From NCBI GenBank assembly GCA_032871835.1, contig CM065297.1:59259253-59323252 (forward strand): 64,000 nucleotides of DNA, given 5' to 3'. Source of the stretch: Dipteronia dyeriana. Taxonomy: Eukaryota; Streptophyta; Magnoliopsida; Sapindales; Sapindaceae. Shown one piece after another: positions 36,481 to 48,400 of this stretch. Within the stretch, counting starts at the first letter, position 1, and each line of letters starts with the position of its first letter. A program made the translations under genes and the position numbers. The notes under the pieces were generated by a model. It was not told the origin of the DNA, did not search any database, and saw only the letters and a program-made list of their open reading frames with translations.

Positions 36481-36690
36481 CTTGCCCTCAGATTGGTACC
36501 GATAAGTACCTTGCCATCGAGGCTATCAAACACTACGTCAGGTAACATCCATGAAGTACCCTGCCACTGGAATGCAGAACTAGAGCTCTCCTCTCGGCAA
36601 CGCAGGAAGAAAGGGTTGACTTTCATGACAATCAAAGTACCATTAATGGGGTCAACCATATTAATGGAGGTAATCAACCCTATTAATGAG
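36481..36690 (+). repeat. LTR2, segment 2 with start of its ATTAATG array
   Basis: Resumes LTR2 (cttgccctcagattggtacc). The array begins near 36640 and is interrupted at 36690 by the CopB solo LTR. Confidence 0.8.
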
Positions 36691-37927
36691 TGAAAATACC
36701 CTAGAAAATGTGTCTAATAAACCTATAGAGGCCAATTTTTCTTGATTACTCAATATTCAAATTCACCCAACAAAACAAACATACAAAATCAAGTGTAAAG
36801 TGCGGAATAATAAAGAACACTTGATTTTTACCTGGAAACCCTCCAAATGGGAAAAACCACGGGCTGTTAAGTGAGCCACACTTGATCGCAGAAATCCACT
36901 ATATGAGTAAAAATTTATACCCTCAAGTTATACTCGGAATCTCACTCTCGACAACCTCTAGCTATGGCCACTACCACTCACCACTCTCGGTTCAGTCCCT
37001 AGTGATATCCCCTGATCAACTACTCTTGGCATGAGCACATCCTACTCTACCCCTCGGGCCTTTTACAGTGGATACCCGACCAATTGCTTGCCAACCCACC
37101 CTTGGTTGCAAGGCTTCTCTTGCTTGTGCAACTTCACACCGAAGCCACAAGACTTTGACTCAATGAAGAGTATATGGTCTAAGTGTATATATGACACTAT
37201 GCTCAAATACAATTATGTGTCAGACCAAACACAAGATGCTTTACTAGTTGTAGATAATGCAATTAAACATCCTGGTTATCAAACAATGCCTACATGCCCA
37301 TACAAAGGACTCAATTAAATGTGTAGATAAAATCTAACAACCTAATTGTCAATAAATGTCCAACAAACACAAGTTGTCATAACAAATAATCAAGGGCAAG
37401 TTTGCAATCAATAAATGCAATCAATGAGGCATAAACAATAATGTCTAAATGCAATGCATACACACTTAACTAGATATGGATATGCAATATTACAATCTAG
37501 TTATCAAACAAAGCCACTTCAATACAAGTTGTTAATAAAGATGGCATGGTCAATAAATGCAATCATCAAATGCAATCAACATGACCTAGTTAGCTAGAGG
37601 GCAAATATGACCTAAATGCTAGCTATCACAATACAAACCCCAAACATATCATAACTTCAATGAATATGCAATTGATAGGAAGAAATGCTAATTTAAGCAA
37701 TAGATGACATATCTTGGAAGCTAGAACGATAAATGATTAATAATGGAGGTTCTACTTACCAATCAATGAAAACCTATGCTTTAAAAGATGCTTCAAATGC
37801 AAGATGAAGATGGGTTTGGGTTTGGAGAGTTAAAAACAAAGCCTGAAGCTTTCTCTCTCTCTATGGGAGGTTCCCTCTCTCTAAAAACGTGTTCTTTAAG
37901 CTCTCAAGAAGCAAGAAAGAAGAAGAG

Positions 37928-37929
<2 letters not shown>

Positions 37930-37962
<33 letters not shown>
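37930..37962. repeat. (TA)n microsatellite
   Basis: About 16 TA repeats within the CopB LTR; absent from copy 1. Confidence 0.9.
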
Positions 37963-37963
<1 letters not shown>

Positions 37964-38271
37964 CCCTACACAGAACGACATCATTTTGGACTTGGGAAAC
38001 AAAGTCCCGTCATGACCGTTGTGCATGCCACTTGCCAGACAAGTGTCTATGCCGCTGTCCAGGCAGCATGGCACCACTGGACATCACCGCTGCCTAGGTT
38101 GCTGGCTAGGCATGTGCACTAAAAGCAGTCTAAACCGCGATACACGCCTGACAGCACAACAGCTCAAGCTTCAAGTGACCCAAAACATGACCAAACGACA
38201 TCCAAACCTTTCGTATATTATATCGTTGGAAAGATATGGAAGTCTACTATCTACTCCAATTTACAAAACAT

Positions 38272-39435
38272 AATTTTTATAGTAAAATTTGGCTATGGTC
38301 AAAGAGAAATTTTCCACTCTCCTAGCTAGAATCGAAGCCAAAATTCGACATTCATGAGACCTTGGGCAGACCATAAAACTACCCCGAAGAAGCATAGAAG
38401 ATTCACCGGGCTTCGGGACTATCAAGGACGAAGCTAGGCACGACCAGGTTGAATCCTCATGAGAACACTGAAATCCAGGCTTCTCGAGGCCACCTATCCA
38501 GGAACCTTGATTCCTAGGATCGGACTCCAAAACCACTCTGTGAAAGCTAAGAAGGATCGTCGAGCTTCAGAAACACTCGAAGTGAAGCCCAACAAGCAAA
38601 GCAAGCTTTTGCCAGGTTAAGGCTCTCAGAGGTCGAGCTTAACTCGTAGCCTTAAAGCTAGAAACCCACCAACCTCTCCAGGAGCCTGCTGTCGCCTCCA
38701 TGATACGAGGAGAAAGAGAACCTCTAAGTGAATTAGACCTGAGCTACCTCATAGGAATGTCTACAAGGGCATCCATACCAAGCTCCTAAGGACAGAACCA
38801 CATCATAGATCTACCTCACTTTACTAAACAACAAGAAGGTAACGCGATGACCTCCATGGAGAATCATGCCATGAATATATACAAGATCGTATTTATGTTA
38901 TAACGAACATTAAATTTTATACACGTGTAAGACAAGAGTTTGTTTCCAAAGAGGAAACAAACTTATCTCTACCAATGATAATCTTGAGTCTGTTATTTAC
39001 TCGAAGTCAACGATTTTTTAATAGAGGATCCCGCCGGATATGGGGGGAAGAGGTTCAGAGAATAAAGGCAGGAGATACACCCGTTTAAATTAATTTGGCC
39101 ATGTATAAATTTGCCTAAGTATTCTCAAATAGAGAAACAGAGGGAAAGGAAGAAAGAATTATATCGGGCCTAAATTCTGTGATCAGAACACGGCCATTGT
39201 GGTATCCACTATTCGACAAGCACGAAGTAGCCACCTTCCTATATCCTAGAGATATTGTGAGTGTATGTAAGAAATTTCTGTATATCACGAGTGTTAAATA
39301 ATAAAGCTCTCATTTGCTATTGTCATTCAATCATTCGTTTTCATCTAAGAAGGTCATGTATAAAAGGTACCGACCCCGGCCACCACCTCCGTGGTAGTGG
39401 TCTCGAGGGTGTTAGTTGGAATTTCTCATCTTGGA
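38272..39435 (+). repeat. LTR6: Tat-type gypsy LTR (element A type), plus orientation
   Basis: Matches the reverse complement of the element A LTRs from the start (tttttatagtaaaatttgg) to ggaatttctcatctt. It includes TATA 'catgtataaatttg' near 39100 and 'aataataaag' near 39297, a possible poly(A) signal. Both extreme ends are eroded and no TSD was fixed. Solo or end fragment. Confidence 0.8.
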
Positions 39436-40108
39436 TATCTGTAGAAAAAGTAATGGACATTTTGGTGACCAAAGGTCAGAAGCGGACAACAACAGAGATG
39501 CCCTATTTTTGTGGTCACTTTGGAGATTTCAAAACCAATCCAAACGGTCATGAAATATTACGAATAATATACCGTTGGAAAGGTATGGGTGTTTAGTTTA
39601 TAAAAAATGATTTAAAACTCATTTTGAATCATTTTATAAAAAGATATGGTCACAAGACCATACAAGGGTCAGTTTTGAAAAACATTTCAATCATTGAAAT
39701 ACACTCTTTTGAAACTAGACACCTTACTCCATATAACCAAACCAAGAGAAGAATTAGACCTTCTCATATGGTCACTTGAAGCGCTAAAACAAGCACACCA
39801 TCATGCAAGCACAAACACAACATAATACCATAATTAAATCTATAAATGAGATGCAATTGTGATTGTGAAGAGATGCACACATATAAATAATATCAACAAA
39901 AATGCAAGATCAACGAAGCATGCATGAGGTGTGTGTGTGCACCTAAACTCTTCAGGAGGCAAAGTGAAGTGAATATACCTTTTGCTCTTGAAGTCATGGA
40001 GATGCTTGGAAGCTTTCCAATGAGGACCTAAGCTACCCGTTACACAATCATCCTCAATATGGTATGGTTTTTCATGAAACAACTTAATCATAAATCGAGG
40101 TCCTTACA

Positions 40109-40229
40109 ATGAGGTCAAACCGTATTAATGGAGATAGTCAACCATATTAATGAGGTCAACTATATTATTAGAGGAAACCCTATTAATGAGGTCAACTATA
40201 TTAATGGAGGAAGTCAACCCTATTAACGA
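40109..40229. repeat. LTR2, segment 3: ATTAATG array
   Basis: About six 20-bp units (gaggtcaactatattaatgg type) between CopB copy 2 and element A. Confidence 0.85.
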
Positions 40230-41308
40230 TGTTAACAGGAAATTGGCTCAAAGATGAGAAATTCCAACTAACACCCTCGAGACCACTACATCAGAGGTGG
40301 TGGCCGGGGTCGGTACCTCTGATACCTGACCTACATAGATTGAAACGGATGTTTAAATGACCTGAGAGCTTTATTATGGAACACTTGTGATAAATAGGAA
40401 TCTCTCATATACACTCACAATCTCTCTAGTACATAGAAAGGTGGCAATTTCGTGCTTGTCGAATAGTGGATACCATGATGGCCATGTTCTGATCACAGAA
40501 TTTAGGCTCGATGCTATTCTTTCTTCCTCCTCTCTCTTTTCCTTTTTTTCCTATATCGTTCTTAGGAATACGTAGGCATATTTATACATGGCCCTAATTA
40601 ATTTGAATGGGTGCATATCCCACCTTGATTCTCTGAACCTGTTCCCTCCTTATCAGGTGGGATCCTCTATTTGAAAGTCGTTGACTTCGAGTAAATAACG
40701 GACTCAAGATTATCATTGGTGGAGATAAGTTTGTTTCCTTTTTATAAACAAACTCTTGTCTTACACCTATGCAGAACTTAATGTTCGTTATAACGTAGAT
40801 ATGATCTTGTACTTATTCATGGCATGATTCTTCAAGAAGGTCATCGCGTTAGCCACTCGTTGTTTCGTAGAGCGAGGTAGATCTATTCTTTGGTTCTGTT
40901 TTTAGGAGCTTGGGATAGACATCCCCTGTAGATATTCCTGGGAGGTAGCTCGGGTCTGATTCACTTGGAGGTGTTCTTTCTCCTCATATCATGAAGGGGA
41001 CAATAGGCTCCTGGAGAGGTTGTTGGAATTCCAGCTTTTTGGCTATGAGTGAAGCTTGACCTCCTAGGAATCAAGGTTCCTGGATAGATGGCCTCGAGAA
41101 ACCCGGATTCCAGTATTCTTGTGAGGACTTGACCTAGTCGTGCCTAGCTTCGTCCTTGATATTCCCAAAGCCCGGTGATATTTCCATGCTTCTGCGGGGT
41201 AGTTTTATGGTCTACCTTGGGTCTCATGAATGTTGAATTTGGGCTTCGATTAAGGCTAGGAGAGTGGAAAATTTCTCTTTGACCCATAGCCAAATTTTAT
41301 TATAAACA
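40230..41308 (-). repeat. Element A 3' LTR
   Basis: 1079 bp with TG/CA ends. Compared with its 5' partner it lacks about 112 bp (partner 52160-52275) at a short repeat cctcctg/tcctag. TATA 'tgtataaatatg' (minus strand) near 40575-40590. Confidence 0.9.
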
Positions 41309-41556
41309 GAAGCCCCCTCAGACTTGAACACCGGTGGTAGAGTTGGGTTTGGAGTCAGATTCCCTATTTATTTGAGAAATTTTCCGTTACAAATTAATTA
41401 CTAGGAATCTCAAATGAAATCTTCTCATTAATTATTCAGATGACGTGTTGTGGGTGGATTGGTACGTTCCCCAAAATAGTTTGGCTACGTTACAGCCGCT
41501 CCGAGATTCGAGGTGATCTTACTGAAGATTTTGCTGATGTCAATGGCTATTCTACC

Positions 41557-41566
41557 TCTATTTAAT
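41557..41566 (+). promoter_or_regulatory. TATA-like box of the antisense gene, element A
   Basis: ctctatttaa, about 135 bp before the ATG at 41695. The same place holds ctcgatttaa in B (53851-53860) and ctctatttaa in C (60642-60651). It lies outside the LTR, in the internal region. Confidence 0.5.
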
Positions 41567-42670
41567 CCTGGGCTCATCATCCCAATTTTCACACTCTCTT
41601 TCAATATTCAAAATTTCAAAAAAATTTCTCTCTTACTGCCTTATCTGACCACATCGTTATCTTTCACCCACATTCAAGCTCTAATCATTCAAAAATGTCA
41701 AATTCCTCTAACAACATTAAAGCCATGGTCGAGGGCACCGGCGGCTTTAATTTGGTTCCTCAGAAATAGGCGTGAGGAATCTCGAGCGACGAGGACTCTT
41801 CCCTGGTTCGTCAGCACCGTCGTTCCAGTAGGAATGTTTCGATAGGTTCAGGCTTCTCCAATCAACCCGACAATCCTCTGAACTTAGTTGATAAGGATTT
41901 CAACGTAGGAGAGAGGGTCGACGCCACTGGGGAGGTTCAAATTATGGTGGATGGGCCTCTTTCAGTGAAGCTTCTTCCTCATGAATCTAGGGTTATCCCC
42001 GACTCATCAATCAACCGCATTCGGGATAAATATAGCATCCCTAAAGGTGTCACCCTCACAGTTTCCTATAGGAACTACGACGTTTTTAACCCTCCCGCAG
42101 GCGTGCTCCTCATTCACTTGGCGGCCTTTAAGAATGGGGTCAGACTCCCCCTTCACCCTACTCTTCGGTGGAATCTTAACGCCTTTCAACTAGCTCCCCT
42201 TCAGCTGACGCCCAGCTTCTCGATTCATCTGATTGGCTTTCTAATGCTGTGGAGGGAATAATGCAAGCTGGGCAAGGTCACCCCGGAACCCGGAGCAGAA
42301 GAGCTGGACTACCTTTTTCAAATCGAGAGTTTATTTGGAGGTCCCTAGAGACAATTTTATATGAAGGCCAAGAACAAGCTCAACTTCATCATCCCCGTCG
42401 CTTCGAGAAAAGACCCGGCTTGGAAAGAAGAATGGATATTAGCTAGAGGAGATTGGGGAAGCTCCATATTCATTGGCGGGTATGAGTTCGCAAGTCCCAC
42501 CGCCTTCAACAACAAACCCTCATAGGACTGGGATTCCCTGCTTGCCTAATCTGAGGTTGTACTGAAGACCATCCGCGCTAGGAGTTATCTGAACCTAAGG
42601 TTTCCCACTACTGATCCCTTCGATCTCCGCATGGTGAAAAAGTACATACGGATCTCCGATGCTTCCCCTT

Positions 42671-42760
42671 GTGAGTAATATTAAGTTATTATGCTTTGTT
42701 TTGCTAGCTGACTTGCCTCTAACATCCTTCTTTTTTTAACAATTTTTATTGTTGCTCTAG
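42671..42760 (+). other. Spliceosomal intron 1 of the antisense gene (A)
   Basis: gtgagtaata ... ttgctctag, 90 bp, T-rich 3' end. Removing it keeps the frame (SPSSREAR). B has the equivalent at 54921-55015 (95 bp), giving PPSCESR. Confidence 0.7.
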
Positions 42761-43230
42761 CTTCTCGTGAAGCCCGGCATGCTCGAACCTCAGATAAAAG
42801 AGGGCTAACCCTTTTAGCCGCTGCTTCACCTGCTCATACTACATCGCCTTCCTATATGAGATCCAAGATGGCTATTCCTGTATCGCGGGCTGCTAAAGCT
42901 TGAAACCGAGGAGGGCCTACTCTTCAAGCTGCTTATACGACCGCCTCCGCCCCTTCATCAGTGGCCCCCTCTACAGCTGCTGCTTCTTCAGTTACACTGC
43001 CCACCTATTCAGTTGATCCATATGCGTCTCAAGTAGTTCAGGCTTTAGGGGATCCAGAGGCTTGTATTCCTGAGATTCCCCCTACTCACCCCCACCATCA
43101 ACCGGCCTCGGTTGGTCAGGATAAAGTTTTGAGGTAGTTCGTTACGTCTTGCTCGGGTGGCGGGCTTTCTAGGATGGCTTTCATGCCTGTGGATATTCTG
43201 GTTACCAAAGGGTCTCCCATTCTGGCTGAG

Positions 43231-43301
43231 GTAGTCATCGCCTTTATTTTCTGTGATTGCGAGCTTTGATCGCTTTCTAACTTTTGTTTCATACTTTGCA
43301 G
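43231..43301 (+). other. Candidate intron 2 of the antisense gene (A)
   Basis: gtagtcatcg ... atactttgcag, 71 bp, T-rich before the acceptor, ahead of the coiled-coil exon. Confidence 0.55.
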
Positions 43302-44120
43302 GCTTTCAAGTTTGATGTAGCAATGGGTCACCAGGTATCCTTTCTCCAAGAACAGGCAGCTAGGGCTGAAGTTGAGGCTGAGCAAGTCATGGGATTGCTG
43401 GCGCAGGCTCAATCCTTGGTCCAGGAGATGACTTCCAGCCAAAAGGGAATTGAAACACAACTTGCTGAGCTTCAGTGTGACCATGAGAGGATGAAGCGGT
43501 CTTTTGATCAAGAAACTCTTCGGTTTAAGCGATGAGCCAGCCAGCGGGATGATTAAAAGGAAAAGGCAAAGGCACTGGATGCTGTGAACGAAGCTCTGCA
43601 GGCCTAAGTTGCCACGCTTTAGGCTGAAATGGAAGCCTCTTTCAGCGAGGGGTACTTCTATACCTTCTTTCAGGTAGTAGAAGCCCCCCCTTCCCTTTGA
43701 CTTCTCCAGTATCGTCGGTTGGGATAGGGAAGACATCAAGTCTCAGGTTGCAGAGTCATTCTACTAGAGACGGAGCTGGAAAGTATCCTGAAATACCAGA
43801 TCTACCTCCTCTTGTCCTGACCTTCCCTACGTCAGGGCCCAGAGAATCTTCGAGGGAGGTGCAACCCATAGAGGCAGATGGAGGAGAGATCATGCCAGAG
43901 TCAGTAGCCAATCTTCTTAATGCTGCCATGCCACCTGAGGTCATGGCGGTGGTCAATGAGGTCTTGGAGAAGGATACAACTAAGCCACCTGAGCTCAATG
44001 AGAGGTGGAAAAGGCAGCCAACCAGGATGAAAGACTATCAGAAAGAGGAGTAGGGGGCGAGGTTCATCTTAAGAAAGGGGAAACTGGAAGAAATCAAGAG
44101 GATGCAGAAGTTTGAATCCA

Positions 44121-44699
44121 TCTTCTTGTAGCTGGCTCTGAATGCCCGAATAGAGGGGTGGGCATCCCATCTTTACTTATACTTGATCATCGTCATCATT
44201 CATCATTTTTTTTATAGCCCGGAACCAGGGGTTGGGCTCCCTGTTTGATTGCTGTAGCCTTACCGGGGGATAGGCTCCCCGATTCGTTAATGGAATTTAA
44301 CTTTAGATCTGGTTCAGATTTTGATTTGCATATACTTGCTTCATATTTTTTTTCCATCTAGGTTCAACCTCTATAGCAACCTGACTTAGCTTGGGAAAAG
44401 TAACAAGATAGTAAAAATGCTTAAGTGTGAAAGTAGATAGGTAGCTTGAGCTTTTCGACTCTTGACAGAAACTTGTAGCTCGGTGACTTTAGTCGATAGT
44501 CCCCTTTGTTTGGTCATAGACTTGTCACAGTAAGCAAACACGTGTACCCATAGAATTAGCAACCAGTAATAAATTGGACATTAGAGGGTAAGTAAAAGAG
44601 CCCTCCATCCTCGAGACAGCCCGAATAAGGTATCAAGTAGATAACTATCTAGCCATCTCTTAGGCTAGGGACCAGGAGGGATACTTTAAACTTGAGTCC
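44121..44699. other. 3' region of the antisense gene in element A
   Basis: No coding sequence. Text 'gggttgggctccctgtttga' and 'tagccttaccgggggata' recurs in B and C, likely the 3' UTR of the antisense gene. B has AATAAAA at 56157-56163. Confidence 0.5.
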
Positions 44700-45290
44700 T
44701 TATTGGGGGTTGTAATCCCATCAAGGCATTAGAAGGGCTATCTAGCTATTTCCTGGTCTCGAAATCTGGATGGCTACTATGCTCTTACACTCAGATCCTT
44801 CTAGGGGACGGTAGCCCAACCCAGGCATCAGGAGGGCTATCTAGGTATTTCCTGGTCTCAAGATCTAGATGGCAATTATGCTCTTATACTCAAATCTTTG
44901 TTGAGGATGGTAGCCCGAACAAGGCATCATGAGGGCTATCTAGCTATTTCCTGGTCTCAAGATATGGATGGCAGCTATACTCTTACACTCAGATCCTTCT
45001 TAGGGGTGGTAGCCCGACCAAGACATCAGGAGAGCTATCTAGCTATTTCCTTGTCTCGAGATCTGGATGGCAACTATACTATTACACTCAGATCTTCTGG
45101 GGGGTGGTAGCCCGACCAAGGCATCAGAAGGGCTATCTAGCTATTTTCTAGTCTCGAGATTTGGATGGCAACTTTGCTCTTACACTCAGATCCTTCTTGT
45201 CGGGGGTAAAACCTGGTCGAGGCATCAGAGGTGGTAAGGAGGCTTCCTTGGCTAACCCTTGGTCTTGGGACGATAATGTTGAAACTTCCA
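44700..45290. repeat. 99-bp tandem array of element A
   Basis: About six units. 'ggtagccc' marks fall at 44810, 44909, 45008 and 45106, with further units on both sides. Each unit reads through 'gaccaaggcatcagg', 'ctatctagctatttcctgg', 'tctcgagatctggatgg' and 'cttacactcagatcctt'. Confidence 0.9.
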
Positions 45291-45421
45291 TGTAGACCCA
45301 AATCATTGTAGAACATAGTTGAAGATGGCGAAAAAATAGGCTTTGTTGATAAAAAGAATGGAGTACATTATTGTTGTAGATTAAAAACTAGGTGGAGGTA
45401 GCCTGCTCATGAGTCCCCTGT

Positions 45422-48400
45422 TCAAGGGTAGAATTTTCTCAAGTGATCTGCATTCCAGGTATAATTGATGAGTCGACCATTCATGTCCTTGAGCTTGTAC
45501 GCCCAATTTCAGATCACCACCTTTACCAAGTACGGCCCTTCCCTGTTTTGCCTCAAGACCAAGTCTGACCTCTTTCTGGTGTTCAACGTAACTTTCCTAA
45601 AAACTAGGTCCCCCTCCTTAAAGTTTTAAGCTTTAACCTTCTGATTAAAGTATCTAGCAATTCAAAAGATCCAAGCTAGCTCGGAGTTTGTAACTCATTA
45701 CTCCCCGATTAAAAATGTTGGACTCTAAAGGAGGTCAGTTTATGCTCAGTTGGAAGCACTGCTTCAACCCCGAAGGCTAGAGAGTAGGGAGTTTCCCCGA
45801 TAGTTGTCCTTCTTGTAGTGCGGTAAGCCAAGAGAATCTCGGAAAGCTCCTCAGCTCATCTACCCTTTTTCTATTGTAGTTTCTTCTTCAATAGCCTCTT
45901 AATGGTTTTATTAGTGGATTCCACCAGCCCGTTAGTCTGGGGGTGGGCTACTAAAGTGAATCTAAGGTTGATTCCCAACCCCTGTAAAATTATTTGAACC
46001 GGCCCTTATCAAACTGCTTACCGAGGTCAGTTTTAATGACAAGAGGGGCCCTGAACCTGCAAACTACATTATTTTTGATGAATCTTGTTGAATTTTCTTT
46101 CGATATCTGGGAAAGTGGTCCAGCTTCAACCCATATTGTGAAATAGTCGATTTCCACAATAGCATGGTTGACTTGACCATTAGCAGTTGGAATCGGTCCG
46201 ATCAAGTCGACTCCCCACATAGCAAAAGGGTAAGGTGAGCTAAGGGACAATAATCGCTCCGGCAGTAGATGACTCAAGTTTGTGGTCTTCTGGCAAGCTT
46301 CACATGATTGTACCAAGATCTTTGCATCTTGATGGATGGTTGGCCAGTAGTACCCCATGCGGAGTACCTGATATGTCAGAGCCTCTTGGCCAATGTGGTT
46401 CCCACATTCCCCGGAGTGAACCTCTCTCAATGCCTATCTGCCATCTTCAGGATACAAACATCGAAGCAAATGAAGGGATTTGCCCCTCCTGTACAAGTAC
46501 CCATCCACCAAGCAATATTGAACTGAGAGTCTCTTAGTCCTCCTAGCATGGTCGGGTTCCCCGGGGAGCCTTCCTTATTGGAGATAATCTACTATTGGGT
46601 CCATCCAATATAACCGCCGATCCAGGGTATAAGTCTTGTTTCTTACTATTATGCTTGGTAGGGAGATCACTTGGAGGAGGACTCCCTGTGGTAAGGTCTG
46701 GCCGCCATTCGCAACTATCTTGGCTAAGACGTCTGCTCAACGAATCAGTTGTCAGGGTATTTGCTCAATCATTAAACCTTTGAATTTGCTCATAAGATGT
46801 TGAACTAACTTTAGGTAGGCAATCATGTTATCCCCTTTTGCTTGATAATCCCAAAAGACTTGGTTGACTATGAACAACGAGTCACTCCTGACCTATAGAT
46901 AATGGACCCTGAGCTCTGTGGCTGCCCTTATTCCGGCTAAGAGAGCTTCATACTCTACCTCATTGTTAGTGGCTTTAAATTCAAATTTGAAGCAGTGACA
47001 ACATTCGGTCCTTTCTGAGTCGATTAGAACTATGCTCGCTCCTCCCCCAGCTTGCCCTGAAGATCCATCAATGTAGAGGATCCACGGCTTGCAACTTTTC
47101 GACCAGCTGTCAGATTCTGGACTCTTCTCACGTTTGTTGCTGTGGAGGTCGCTTGGACTGGGGGCATTGAGAGCTCTGCTACAAAGTTTGCTAGAGCTTG
47201 GGCTTTAATTGTGGTCCTAGGCTTATATCTTAAATCAAACTGGGTGAGCTCCAGGGACCATAAAACCAGCTTTTCGAAAACATCCTGCCTTTGCAAGAAT
47301 TGACGGACGAGTTGGTCCATCACTACTGCTATTGAATGAGCTTAGAAGTATGGGCGGAGCTTTCTTGCCGAGGTAACCAAGGCATAATCGAGCTTCTCCA
47401 AAAGGGTATAGTTCTTCTCTGGCTTGGTTAGAGCATGGCTCACGTAGTAGATAGACCACGTGATCTTATCTCCACATTCCATGACCAAGACCCCACTTAC
47501 CACAGTTTCTATGACGGCCAAGTAGATTTACAGTTCTTCACCGGGGTTTGGCTTAACCAGTAGCAGAGGGCTTGACAGGTATTTTTTCAAGGCTTGAAAA
47601 GCTTGTTCACTCTCTTGGTCCCATTTCATTTTTTTTCTCTGTTTAATGGCTTTGAAAAATGGGAGACACTTATCGATAGATCGAGAAATGAACCTGTTAA
47701 GTGCTGTTACCTGCCCGGTCAAGACTTGAACCTGTTTAAGTGATGTGGGGGACTCTAGAACCAAGATAGCCTTAACCTTTTTTGGGTTAGCCTCTAAGCC
47801 TCTCACATGGACCATGAAGCCAAGAAACTTCCCCGCAGTCACCCCAATAACGCATTTGGAAGGGTTCAATCTCATCTGGTTCTCTCCAAAGATCATGAAG
47901 GTCCGGCAAAGGTCACCTAGATGGCTTTCAGAGGTTGATGACTTGGTGATCATGTCGTCGATGTACACCTCCATTGATCTTCTAATTTCAGGTTTGAACA
48001 ACGGATTGACTAGTCATTGGTATGTAGATCTTGCGTTCTTAAGCTCGAAAGGTATCACCTTGTAGCAGTACAAAACTCACGCTGTGATGAAACTGGTTTT
48101 TTCCTTGTCGACGGGGTGCATCATAATTTGATTGTACCCTAAAAATGCGTCCATGAAGCTCAAGAGCTTGTTTTCGGAGGTGGAATCAACTAACTGATCA
48201 TTTTTTGGTAAAAAGAAATTGTCTTTTGGGCATGCCCGGTTGAGGTCAATATAATCGACGCACATGCACCACTTTCCATTTACTTTTGTGACCATAACTA
48301 CATTGGAAATCCATTCAGGGTAGCGTGCTTCCCTAATGAAGCCTGCTTGGGTAAGTTTGTCCACTTCTTCTGAACCGCAGCATTTCTTTCAGTGTTGAAG

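Larger units (their letters stand above)
36691..40108 (-). mobile_element. CopB solo LTR (copy 2) with perfect TSD, itself interrupted
   Basis: TGAAAATACCC at 36691 and ccttaca ending at 40108. Flanking duplications 36686-36690 and 40109-40113 are both atgag. Hairpin motif at 36831-36862. A gypsy LTR (38272-39435) lies inside. Confidence 0.85.
41695..44120 (+). pseudogene. Antisense gene of element A: PF04195-like protein with coiled coil, intron-containing
   Basis: Encoded opposite to gag-pol. Exon 1 (ATG 41695 to 42670) gives MSNSSNNIKAMVEG, a low-complexity acidic/Ser/Arg part, then the 'putative gypsy type transposon' (PF04195-like) domain: RIRDKYSIPKGVTLTV, GVRLPLHPTLRWNLNAFQL, KLNFIIPVASRKDPAWKEEW. 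A GT...AG intron at 42671-42760 joins to SREARHA. Exon 2 is Ala/Ser/Pro-rich. A second intron, 43231-43301 (gtagtc...ctttgcag), precedes a coiled coil (VSFLQEQAARAEVEAEQV) and an FSEGYFYTFF motif. Stops at 41767, 41773, 42259 and others are mostly C-to-T type against copies B and C. Function unknown; the family is known from plant retroelements and is often annotated as a plant 'transposase' without activity data. Confidence 0.8.

Noticed and set aside
43116..43739. 207-codon minus-strand ORF in element A
   Set aside because: It is the complement of the coiled-coil exon of the antisense gene, and its translation shows no gag-pol motif.
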